A stretch of DNA of 27,435 nt from an uncultured Spirochaetia bacterium (GTDB taxonomy: Bacteria > Spirochaetota > UBA4802 > JAGODF01), in contig CALCJG010000157.1 of assembly GCA_937967705.1 (NCBI GenBank), forward strand, positions 1 through 27,435, in the 5' to 3' direction. Positions 1 through 6,958 of the stretch are shown one piece after another; position 1 is the first letter of the stretch; the number at the start of each line of letters is the position of its first letter. Under the pieces are notes generated by a model that saw only the letters and a program-made list of their open reading frames with translations, searched no databases and was not told where the DNA came from. Both the position numbers and the translations under genes were made by a program.

Positions 1-60
1 CCGCCGTCACGATCAACGCCAGGTCAACCGTCGAGTCTCCCAGCTCGATCGCGTTTTTTT
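1..60. other. Non-genomic contig-end sequence with T run
   Basis: This GC-rich stretch (1-53) followed by seven T (54-60) sits outside the adapter at 61-118. Read on the minus strand the order is insert, adapter, A run, unrelated bases. That is what a sequencer produces when it reads through a short insert, past the adapter end, into signal-free cycles. It should not be annotated as genome. Confidence 0.85.
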
Positions 61-118
61 AATGATACGGCGCCCTCCGAGATCTACACTCTTTCCCTAC
101 ACGACGCTCTTCCGATCT
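61..118 (+). other. Illumina P5/TruSeq universal adapter (artifact)
   Basis: These 58 bases match the Illumina universal (P5 plus read-1 primer) adapter with only two differences, at 73 and 76. The final 30 bases, ending CTCTTCCGATCT at 118, match exactly. Genuine genomic sequence starts at 119. This is untrimmed read-through carried into an assembly. Confidence 0.97.
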
Positions 119-1386
119 GCCTCGTAGCGCCGGATGACGTTTTCAATCATGACAACGGCCCCGTCCACGATAAGTCCGAAATCGATGGCCCCCAGACTCA
201 TCAGGCTTGCTGAGATGCCCAGACGTAGCATACCGCTGAAGGCGAAGAGCATGGAAAGGGGGATGGCGACAGCCACTACAATCGCCGCGCGGAAGTTCCC
301 GAGAATGAGCAGGAGGATCGCTACGACCAGAAATCCCCCCTCAAGGAGATTTTTCGATACCGTATGAATGGTGGCATCGACGAGGAAGCTGCGGGTGTAG
401 AGGGTTTTGATCTCCACATCCCCCGGGAGAGGGATTTTTTTGACCGCCTCCTCGACGTTCATGGCCACGGTACGGCTGTTGGATCCGATACGCATGAGCA
501 CCGTTCCGAGAACGGCCTCCTCCCCCTGATACGTGGCCGCCCCCAGACGAAGCTCGCTTCCCTCTGCCACATCCGCCACCTGCCGCAGACGGACCGGAGA
601 CCCATAGACGTTGAGCTTCACCGGAATGTTCCCGATCTGATTCAAATCCTCTATACGCCCCAAGGTACGGACAATGATCTGCTTCCCCATCACCTGAATA
701 TAACCACCCCCGAAGTTTTCTCCCACGCTCTCCAGATTACCGATGAGTTCCTGGCAGGTAATGCCGCTGTTTTCCATGCGGCTGGGGTGAACGTTGACAT
801 GAATCTCCTTCTTAAAGCCACCGTTGGATTCTACCTCGGCAACCCCGGGGATGCCCCGCAGCAGGGGTTTAATATGGAGATCCTGAACCGTCCGCAGATA
901 GATGAGTCTTTCCCTCTCCGGCCGTTTTTCCAGGGCGCTCCCCTTTCGGGGGATAACGGCGTACATAAACACCTCCCCCAGACCGGTGGAAACCGGTCCC
1001 AGCTCGGGAGACAACCCCTCGGGCAGCATCTCCCGTACGGACTGCAGCCTCTCCAGTACGAGCTGTCGGGCAAAGTAGATATCGGTACTGTCGCTGAAGA
1101 CCACGATGATCTGCGACAGACCGTACTTCGAAAGGGACCGTATGTCCTCGACATTTGGCAGTCCCGCAAGCTCCGACTCAATCTTATAGGTTACGTTCTT
1201 TTCTATCTCCTCCGGAGCGAGGGCGCCGGTTTTGGTGTTGACCATAACTGATACATTGGTAATATCCGGCACTGCATCGATGGAGATGTTGGTAAGGGAG
1301 TAGATTCCCGCCAGGACAACAGCCAGGTTGATCAGCAGTATCCAGAGGCGTGACCTCAGGGCCCAGTCAATCATCTTCTGTATCAT
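119..1386 (-). CDS. CzcA/CusA-type heavy-metal RND efflux pump, N-terminal part
   Basis: This is the inner-membrane proton/metal antiporter of a tripartite efflux system. About 422 of the usual ~1030 residues are present. The first membrane segment (roughly residues 13-30) is followed by the porter region with the family sequence DAVPDITN, and then membrane segments ending in GAIDFGLIVDGAVVMIEN. The Asp, Asp and Glu of that last motif are the proton-relay residues known from CzcA, so I favour CzcA-like over CusA-like. The start is ATG at 1386, with GGAG nine bases upstream; a TTG at 1404 is possible but lacks such a site. The gene begins one base after the TolC-like stop codon, so the two are translationally coupled. 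No membrane-fusion partner lies between them; it may be beyond the contig end. The 3' end is cut by the adapter, and the apparent ending DRKSVV is adapter-encoded. The metal specificity is unknown. Confidence 0.93.
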
Positions 1387-1387
1387 C

Positions 1388-2671
1388 TCATTTATCTCCG
1401 TCAATATTCCTGGTTTCCGAGGCCAGGAATAGAAGCTCCGTGTATGCCCTCACAAAATCCAGTTGAGTAGAATAGATCATCTCGATCAGCTCATGGGTCT
1501 GCGTATCCATTTCCAGATAGGTCTGCAGGGAAAGACGCCCCCTGCGGAATTCCCGATCAGCATAGCGCATGGCACCCTCGAGCTTCTTGAGATCGGAAAC
1601 GGGGAACCTTTTAAGAATTGAGGAGATATAGCTGTATTGAGCATGAAGCTCCTTGATACGGGCTGATACGGATATCTCTGTATGTTTCAGCAATGCCATT
1701 TCCGAATCCGCCCGGGCTCCGTACATCTCCACCATGCTTTTATGGCGTGTAAAGAGAGGCAGGGGAACACTGATCCCGGCTCCATAAATTTTATCCTTCA
1801 CCCCGGCCTTCTCCTCATTGTAAAAAAGAGAGAGACCCAGATCCGGGTAGACCTCCTTACCGCTTAGTTCCCTTTCCTTTTCCGTTTTCTTTAAATTCTC
1901 TCTCTGCATCCTGATGACGAAACTGCTTTTCCTCGCCTTTCGATCAAGGTCCTCCTCATCCAATGCCGGGGGACTGGAAAACCATCCCGTCAGTACCAAT
2001 GGCATCTCTTTTTCCTTGAAACCGGCGTAGAGGTTTAGGCGGGCAAAGACGTTCCGGAGATCGCTGCCTATTTTATAGACCTCCTTCTCCAGGATGACGA
2101 TTTTCGCCTCCACGATCCGCCGCTCGACGATCTTCTGAGGGGAGACGATCAATCTTCCCTTCATGTAGGTGTTTATCAGCTGCAGGCGTTTCAGACGGTC
2201 CCGGATATGATCGGTTTTATTGTACATGACGGCATACTCATATGCCAGACGGACGACCTCGTAACGGATAAAAAGCTCCATCTCTTCCTGCGAAAGACGG
2301 GAGCGATTTTCCTCAAGCCGGGCCATCTCCTCCCGCAGGGCCATTTTACCCGGGAAGAGGATCTTCTGAGTGAGGGAAAGCCCCAGAATCGGTCCGCTCT
2401 CACCGCCGGAGTCCTTACGGCCCAGTTGAAAGCCCAGTTCGGGATTATACCACTCTGCGGAACGCTTCCTGGCGTACTCGCTCTCCCGTATACGGCTTTT
2501 CCCGGCAAGGAGAAGATTGTTCCTCTGAAGGGATCTCTCCACAAGCTCTTTTATCGTGTAGGTAACAGGCTTGGTCTGACCGAATGCCGTCACAAGAGGC
2601 ATGAAAAGGGTTAAAACCGCAATGAGCCTCAAAACTGGCTTACCATGATAAAATGGGTGGTCGGCTTTCAT
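1388..2671 (-). CDS. TolC/CzcC-like outer-membrane efflux protein
   Basis: This is probably the outer-membrane channel that works with the RND pump encoded directly downstream. The 427-residue product begins with a signal peptide (about residues 1-31, ending near TAFGQ). It continues with long amphipathic helices rich in Arg, Glu and Leu, including the recurring pattern NPELGFQLG and a second-repeat strand DLGLSLFYNE, as in two-repeat TolC-family proteins. Length is normal for the CzcC/CusC type. A perfect AAAGGAGGT lies at 2686-2694, but the only in-frame start is 14 bases away, an unusually long spacing. It is third in the minus-strand operon, 47 bases after the VKOR-DsbA gene. The family is clear; the substrate is inferred from the pump next door. 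Confidence 0.88.
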   Translation of the reverse strand: MKADHPFYHGKPVLRLIAVLTLFMPLVTAFGQTKPVTYTIKELVERSLQRNNLLLAGKSRIRESEYARKRSAEWYNPELGFQLGRKDSGGESGPILGLSLTQKILFPGKMALREEMARLEENRSRLSQEEMELFIRYEVVRLAYEYAVMYNKTDHIRDRLKRLQLINTYMKGRLIVSPQKIVERRIVEAKIVILEKEVYKIGSDLRNVFARLNLYAGFKEKEMPLVLTGWFSSPPALDEEDLDRKARKSSFVIRMQRENLKKTEKERELSGKEVYPDLGLSLFYNEEKAGVKDKIYGAGISVPLPLFTRHKSMVEMYGARADSEMALLKHTEISVSARIKELHAQYSYISSILKRFPVSDLKKLEGAMRYADREFRRGRLSLQTYLEMDTQTHELIEMIYSTQLDFVRAYTELLFLASETRNIDGDK

Positions 2672-2718
2672 CGTATGATCTTGAAACCTCCTTTCATTCG
2701 ATTACAGGGAAAACACGT

Positions 2719-3993
2719 CTACCGCATCCCGCCATAATGACGGTGAATCTCCATCTGTATAAGTCTGTCCAGAAAATAGTAGGGAGGGAGTCCTGACGGG
2801 AGAGCGCGGCCGTTGATAACGAAGGTCGGCGTACCATCCATTCCCAGACTCTCAGCCTCTTCAATATATCCCCGCAGTATCTTCCGGGCCTTTTCCTCCG
2901 GCATCATTCTGTTAAGCTGTTCCTGCTTGAGATGGAGACCGCCGACGATCTCCCTCATCAAATCATCATCCATATCCCTATTGCTGCTCATGAAGGCCCG
3001 GATATATTCCCTGTAAAGCGGACTAGCCGAGAGAGCGATGGCGAGAAGCGAAGCCCGGCAGGAGAATCCCTTCCCGTTCCCCTTGATATAGGGATTACAC
3101 TCAGGATCCAGGGGGTATTGTTTGAGATAGAGCCTGATCTTTCCGGGATATTTGTCGACCAGGGATTTCATCATGGGAGAAGCACGGCGACAGACATGAC
3201 AATCCAGATTCATGTATTCCACCACGACCACCCTGGCTTTTGCATCACCATAGTAAAGGGGCGTGTTTTTTAAATTCATATCCAGAGGTTTTTTATCGTA
3301 GAAATTACGCAGCAGATCCTCCTCCATACGCTGGTTTGCAGCAATCAGCTCCAGCTGACGTGATGCCTCCATGCTTCGGCTTTGGTAAAAAAGGGAAGCA
3401 AAAAGAACTGCCGCAAAAATAACCACCAGTGAAATCAGGAGCAGCGATATCCCGCTCCGCAATGTTGTCAGGCATTCCTTCTGCAACCTGATCAGGGAGG
3501 CTGTCAGGGTCTCATCATATTCCCTTTTCACACGGTTCAATATCAACAGGAAATACAGAATTGTCACGATCCATACCAGGATACAGAAGAGGCAAAAGGC
3601 TTTAATAAGAAAATGGGAGATAAGGATGAGAGGGAAAACAGCCAGAAATCCCGCGAACGCTCCGAGGAGGATGAAATGGAGAACGAGGCGACGGAGTGAT
3701 GCGCTCTCCGGTAGCAGCATCAGCAGCATCAGAAAGAATTGCAGAATGGAAAAGAAGATGCCCCACCCCCCCAGAGGCACCCCCAGGAGACTGGAATATG
3801 GGCTGGTATTGACTGCCGAACAGTCGAAAACCCCTTTTACGCTGCAGATCTGAAACAGGAGGGATGACTGAGCCGGCTGTACGTAATGAGTATACAGGAG
3901 ATAGGATGAAAGGACCGCCATCAGCATTAGAAGGACTGAGGCTGTCAGATAGAAAAGACCTCTCGCTCTTTCACCGGATCGTATCTCATTCAT
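2719..3993 (-). CDS. VKOR-DsbA fusion, disulfide-bond-forming membrane protein
   Basis: This enzyme should form disulfide bonds in exported proteins, combining a quinone-linked VKOR oxidase with its own thioredoxin-fold partner. The VKOR part (about residues 12-155) has several membrane segments, the loop cysteines C50 and C58, the Ser/Trp-containing loop SSLLGVPLGGWG, and the active CxxC as CLFC (134-137). A further membrane helix (about 182-203) leads to a periplasmic DsbA/thioredoxin_4-like domain with CHVC (265-268) and the cis-Pro loop GTPTF near the C-terminus. The start ATG at 3993 has GGGAG seven bases upstream. It follows the response regulator by 17 bases and precedes the TolC-like gene. 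VKOR-thioredoxin fusions are known in other bacteria; pairing with a regulator and a metal pump is the unusual part. Confidence 0.92.
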   Translation of the reverse strand: MNEIRSGERARGLFYLTASVLLMLMAVLSSYLLYTHYVQPAQSSLLFQICSVKGVFDCSAVNTSPYSSLLGVPLGGWGIFFSILQFFLMLLMLLPESASLRRLVLHFILLGAFAGFLAVFPLILISHFLIKAFCLFCILVWIVTILYFLLILNRVKREYDETLTASLIRLQKECLTTLRSGISLLLISLVVIFAAVLFASLFYQSRSMEASRQLELIAANQRMEEDLLRNFYDKKPLDMNLKNTPLYYGDAKARVVVVEYMNLDCHVCRRASPMMKSLVDKYPGKIRLYLKQYPLDPECNPYIKGNGKGFSCRASLLAIALSASPLYREYIRAFMSSNRDMDDDLMREIVGGLHLKQEQLNRMMPEEKARKILRGYIEEAESLGMDGTPTFVINGRALPSGLPPYYFLDRLIQMEIHRHYGGMR

Positions 3994-4010
3994 CCTGCTA
4001 CTCCCTTACA

Positions 4011-5117
4011 TTATTCCTTGTGTGCTTCCATCAGAAGAAACGAGCAATCGTCCCGTATGGTGTACTCATCCCCCTTTTCCAGGTAGTCCACGATCGAACG
4101 ATACATATCATTCGTATTCCCGTACGAGTCCATCAATATCCTTTTGAGATATTCATTCCCCAGGATATCATCCTTATCATTGATGAGTTCCACAAGGCCA
4201 TCGGTGAAAACCATGAGAATATCGCCGGGATGAAAATCCCTGACAACGGTTTTATAGACCCGGTCGCTGAAGGGTCCCAGAAAAATCTCGCTTTCCCTCA
4301 GCTCTTCCACACCTTGCCGCCCCCGAAGGAGGGGATAAACATTACCTGCGTTGGAGTATTCCAACCTCTTTTCTTCAAGATGAATCATCCCGCAGAACAT
4401 GGTTACAAAAGCACCGTTTTTCATGATGGTACTGATCTCATGATTCATTATGGTAAGGATGCTTCCGGGGTCCTGAGTGGTTTTCAGGGTATTCCCAAAG
4501 AGCATCTTGACCATCATGGTGTAGAGAGCCGCAGAAATGCTGTGCCCCACGACGTCAGCGATGTAAAACATGACCCTTCGGTCCCGGAAGTATATACAGT
4601 CAAAAAGATCCCCCCCGATACCCGACAGGGGTCTGTTCCAGGTCCTTACGGTAAGCGAATTACTGGACATGACCCGGGGAGGAAGCATCAGTTCCTGCAG
4701 TTTTTTGGCCATCATCAGCTCGCCTTTGATTTCCTCATTATAGCGCAGCTGCTCCCCGATTTTCAAACCGTTTTCAATACGCTTCAACAGTATCTCAAAG
4801 TTTTCATTTTTCAGAATATAATCGTAGGCCCCCCGCTGATAACTCTGAACTATGATATCAGGCTCATTGAGCCCCGACATTACAAGAACCGGGACGTGTC
4901 GAGTGCCTGTTCGCTGATACAGATCCAGAAATTCCAGACCGTTGATGAGGGGCATTTGCATATCGAGGATAATCAGATCGATGGCATGGGTCTCCAGGAT
5001 GGATATCCCCTGCAGGCCATCGGGAGCCTCCAGGACCTCATAATACCGGGAAAGGTTCTTCCTCATGATCGATCGATAGATGTTTTCATCATCTATCAGT
5101 AGGATTTTTTTCATCAT
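4011..5117 (-). CDS. Response regulator with SpoIIE/RsbU-type PP2C phosphatase output
   Basis: This is a 368-residue cytoplasmic signalling protein. The receiver domain (about 1-120) has the acidic pair D9-D10, the phosphoacceptor D52 in LDMQMP, S81 and K103. A short helical linker leads to a SpoIIE-family PP2C phosphatase (about 140-368) with the motifs GIGGDLFD, ADVVGHSISAAL, SNAGNVYP, FTDGLVEL and a final DDCSFLLM, which hold the metal-binding Asp residues. Such proteins usually dephosphorylate an anti-anti-sigma factor. No STAS protein or anti-sigma kinase is seen here, so the target is unknown. I chose ATG 5117, where AGGA lies nine bases upstream; the frame extends to a TTG at 5153 without a better site. 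It is the first gene of the operon from the promoter at 5166-5194. Confidence 0.92.
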   Translation of the reverse strand: MMKKILLIDDENIYRSIMRKNLSRYYEVLEAPDGLQGISILETHAIDLIILDMQMPLINGLEFLDLYQRTGTRHVPVLVMSGLNEPDIIVQSYQRGAYDYILKNENFEILLKRIENGLKIGEQLRYNEEIKGELMMAKKLQELMLPPRVMSSNSLTVRTWNRPLSGIGGDLFDCIYFRDRRVMFYIADVVGHSISAALYTMMVKMLFGNTLKTTQDPGSILTIMNHEISTIMKNGAFVTMFCGMIHLEEKRLEYSNAGNVYPLLRGRQGVEELRESEIFLGPFSDRVYKTVVRDFHPGDILMVFTDGLVELINDKDDILGNEYLKRILMDSYGNTNDMYRSIVDYLEKGDEYTIRDDCSFLLMEAHKE

Positions 5118-5165
5118 CTGGTTCAATCCTGCAAAAGGGAACTCAAAGAGCAACAGACTATAGGG

Positions 5166-5194
5166 ATCATAACAGGGCTACCTGTAAAAGTCAA
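5166..5194 (-). promoter_or_regulatory. Sigma70-type promoter for the regulator/VKOR/efflux operon
   Basis: Read on the minus strand, TTGACT (5189-5194) is separated by exactly 17 bases from TATGAT (5166-5171). The predicted transcription start is near 5159, giving an approximately 42-base leader before ATG 5117. Only one base in each hexamer differs from consensus. No operator repeat was recognised. Confidence 0.7.
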
Positions 5195-5446
5195 TGGTTA
5201 TTAATTCCCTGCCAATCGGCTATTAAACCCGACACCAGAAAGACCCTCTCCAGTGGAGTACCATCAGAGAAATACAACTGCAAATCTCGATGTCACCATC
5301 CGACAAAAAAGGGGCTGGACCTGACATTAAGGGGAATACCCTGCCTTAATAAGTACAGAATCGCTTATAAAAGCATGGATATTGATTCGAGAGGCTTTAT
5401 TTATAAAAAAAAACCATATAGATTAAAAAATTACGTCTAAAATAAT
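5195..5446. other. Divergent intergenic region without a recognised gene
   Basis: This lies between the promoter of the leftward efflux operon and that of the rightward small gene. It becomes strongly AT-rich after about 5395, with an A9 run at 5405-5413. No coding frame with a ribosome site, no tRNA and no clear structured RNA was seen. It may hold regulatory sites for either side. Confidence 0.5.
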
Positions 5447-5472
5447 TAAATTAAATAGGAGTTAGCCGATAA
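5447..5472 (+). promoter_or_regulatory. Candidate sigma28 (FliA)-type promoter
   Basis: A perfect FliA -10 element, GCCGATAA, is at 5465-5472. TAAA (5447-5450) lies 14 bases upstream, where FliA promoters usually have 15 between TAAA and the -10. The start codon of the small protein is 40 bases downstream in the same orientation. One exact 8-mer is expected by chance about once in a window this size, so position is the main support. Confidence 0.4.
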
Positions 5473-5512
5473 TAATTATGAGACATAACGATCGAACAGG
5501 GCTGGAGGGCTT

Positions 5513-5725
5513 ATGAAAAAGAAGATGAATTTTAAAAAACAGCTGATGAAATACCTGAGCATCAAAGGACTCGACATTATCCTCTACCTTAACGACGGAA
5601 AGGTCGTGGAGCTCAACAAAAACCGCATACTGGTAAAGGATGAAATCATCATGAAGGAAAAAAACAACAAAGAGATAAGAATACCGATTTCTACTATAAA
5701 GTATGTTGATTTATTTGCCGCCTGA
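5513..5725 (+). CDS. Small protein, possibly Sm-like (Hfq/LSm-type)
   Basis: This 70-residue basic protein is preceded by GGAGG four bases before ATG 5513. After a short Lys-rich N-terminus it alternates hydrophobic strands: DIILYLNDGKVVEL, a central ILVKDEIIMKE, and a final IPISTIKYVDLF. The order, a strand after an N-terminal helix, a central strand with an Asp, and a closing IP-S-TI-V pattern, resembles the Sm fold of Hfq (compare its AIST ending). It lacks the Hfq YKHA signature and is a weak match by eye. It stands alone between two operons, behind a candidate FliA-type promoter and ahead of a strong hairpin. A role in RNA binding is a guess; the reading frame itself is well supported. 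Confidence 0.72.
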   Translation: MKKKMNFKKQLMKYLSIKGLDIILYLNDGKVVELNKNRILVKDEIIMKEKNNKEIRIPISTIKYVDLFAA

Positions 5726-5741
5726 ACCGCCTCCACCCTCC

Positions 5742-5765
5742 GTTTCCGGGCCTGGGCCCGGAAAC
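5742..5765 (+). terminator. Strong GC-rich hairpin after the small gene
   Basis: The arms GTTTCCGGGC (5742-5751) and GCCCGGAAAC (5756-5765) pair perfectly over 10 bp around the loop CTGG, starting 17 bases after the stop codon. The following bases (CGCAAAATTAT) have no proper T run on either strand. It may protect an mRNA 3' end or act as an imperfect terminator separating this gene from the secretion operon. Confidence 0.5.
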
Positions 5766-5796
5766 CGCAAAATTATACCCTCATTCTATTTATTAA

Positions 5797-5826
5797 TTGA
5801 CATGGCCGTTAATGGTGTGAAATAGT
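5797..5826 (+). promoter_or_regulatory. Candidate promoter of the type II secretion operon
   Basis: A perfect TTGACA (5797-5802) is followed after 18 bases by AATAGT (5821-5826), which is preceded by TG at 5818-5819, as in extended -10 promoters. The -10 matches four of six. A second, weaker pair, TTGAAA (5986-5991) and TAAAGT (6009-6014), has a 17-base spacer and would give a shorter leader. Confidence 0.4.
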
Positions 5827-6101
5827 ACCAACGTGTAGTGATATCGGCATGAGAAACTGATTTTCTCCTTTCCACCGATATAATCAAGTGAGTGTTTCCC
5901 CATGAATGAGCATAGTTGAAGTGCTTTCAGGACCGAGTCTACCAGATGTACAATACGATCGTGCTTCCCGGGACAAATCTTGTGGTTGAAATTTTTAATG
6001 GTTCCTGCTAAAGTGATAATAATTCCCGTTCTGGTGGGAGCAAAATCATGATGTGGCTAATTATCTCGTACTGACATTTTTGGCAGGATTAATACAAAAT
6101 C
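5827..6101 (+). other. Long gspC leader with a nested hairpin
   Basis: No coding frame with a ribosome site is seen in these 275 bases. A two-tier stem forms at 5841-5881: ATATCGG (5841-5847) pairs with CCGATAT (5875-5881), and inside it GAGAAA (5851-5856) pairs with TTTCTC (5862-5867). The outer stem extends by TGA/TCA across a two-base bulge. No known riboswitch consensus was recognised. It could be a regulatory 5' untranslated region. Confidence 0.4.
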
Positions 6102-6941
6102 ATGCATAACATAAAATATCATATACTGAATGTCCTTTCGGTCACTGTGTTTTCCTTTCTCCTTGCCATGACTATCAACCAGTTCTTCAAATACGGCATC
6201 GCCCCTTCCCTGGCACCGTCAAAACCAAAGCGACCGGCGATTGTTCAAAGGGCTAAACCGAGGGGCTTCGATGAATACCGTTCCATAATTGATTCCGGCT
6301 TTTTCAAGATTGCCGTTTTTTCCAACGAGCCTCTGGCTGCCAGCGCTCCCCAGAGTAACCCATCGGAACTTGAACTGCTCGGCACCATTACGGGCCCCAG
6401 CTCCATCGCCAGGGCATTGATCAAGAAAAAAACCGAGAAGGATCCGCAGATATACAGACTCTGGAGCAATGTCTTCGGCTATAAGCTGGTCGGGATCAAC
6501 AACAACAAGGTTTTTCTGAAAATTAATAAAGAAACGGTTGTGCTGGACATGTACGCTGAAAAAACGGACGGAAAAACTCCTGGCAAGACGCCCCCTGGAG
6601 CCGGCCAGCCGGGTAAAGTGAAATTAAACATCAGCCGCTCCGAAATACAGCAGAAAGTTCTCAATAATGTCGATAATGCTCTTAAGGGGATCAGAGCCGG
6701 ACCCTACCGCATTGACGGCAAAGTGCAGGGCTTCAAGATCTTCCGTATAAGACCCAACAATGTCCTCTATAAATTCGGAGCGAGAAACGGGGACGTGATC
6801 CGCAGGATTAACGGACATCCTCTTGACAGCACTGAGAAACTCTATAAGATGTGGCAGGCCATACAGGGGGATTCCCGCATTTCGGTGGATCTGGAACGAA
6901 AAGGACAGCCGATGAACTTTGAATTCAATATCACAGACTGA
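6102..6941 (+). CDS. gspC: Type II secretion protein GspC
   Basis: GspC links the inner-membrane platform to the outer-membrane secretin. The 279-residue product has a short cytoplasmic N-terminus and one membrane helix (about residues 10-26). A Pro/Lys-rich periplasmic linker follows, then the homology region (about 88-150, LELLGTITGPSSIARALI), which binds the N0 domain of GspD. It ends in a PDZ-type domain (about 200-279, with GARNGDVIRRINGHPL). This domain order is diagnostic of GspC. ATG 6102 is the first start in frame; the nearest AGGA is about 13 bases upstream, so translation may be modest. It opens a continuous gspC-N operon, and gspD follows within 20 bases. The PDZ domain may help select substrates, which are not encoded here. 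Confidence 0.95.
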   Translation: MHNIKYHILNVLSVTVFSFLLAMTINQFFKYGIAPSLAPSKPKRPAIVQRAKPRGFDEYRSIIDSGFFKIAVFSNEPLAASAPQSNPSELELLGTITGPSSIARALIKKKTEKDPQIYRLWSNVFGYKLVGINNNKVFLKINKETVVLDMYAEKTDGKTPGKTPPGAGQPGKVKLNISRSEIQQKVLNNVDNALKGIRAGPYRIDGKVQGFKIFRIRPNNVLYKFGARNGDVIRRINGHPLDSTEKLYKMWQAIQGDSRISVDLERKGQPMNFEFNITD

Positions 6942-6958
6942 GGCGAAAGGGAATGGAA

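Noticed and set aside
364..1251. Open plus-strand frame of 295 codons opposite the RND pump
   Set aside because: The opposite strand encodes a clear CzcA-type protein; this frame has no family-like motifs and no operon context, so it is an antisense shadow.
119..1386. RND pump as a frameshifted pseudogene
   Set aside because: The early stop is created by adapter sequence at the contig end, and the genomic part is intact.
3864..5102. Open plus-strand frame of 412 codons opposite the response regulator
   Set aside because: It lies opposite the REC-SpoIIE gene with all its motifs and runs against the operon; the long frame is a by-product of codon use.
5827..6101. c-di-GMP (GEMM) or other known riboswitch in the gspC leader
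   Set aside because: The conserved unpaired sequences of the classes I know are not present; only generic stems can be seen.
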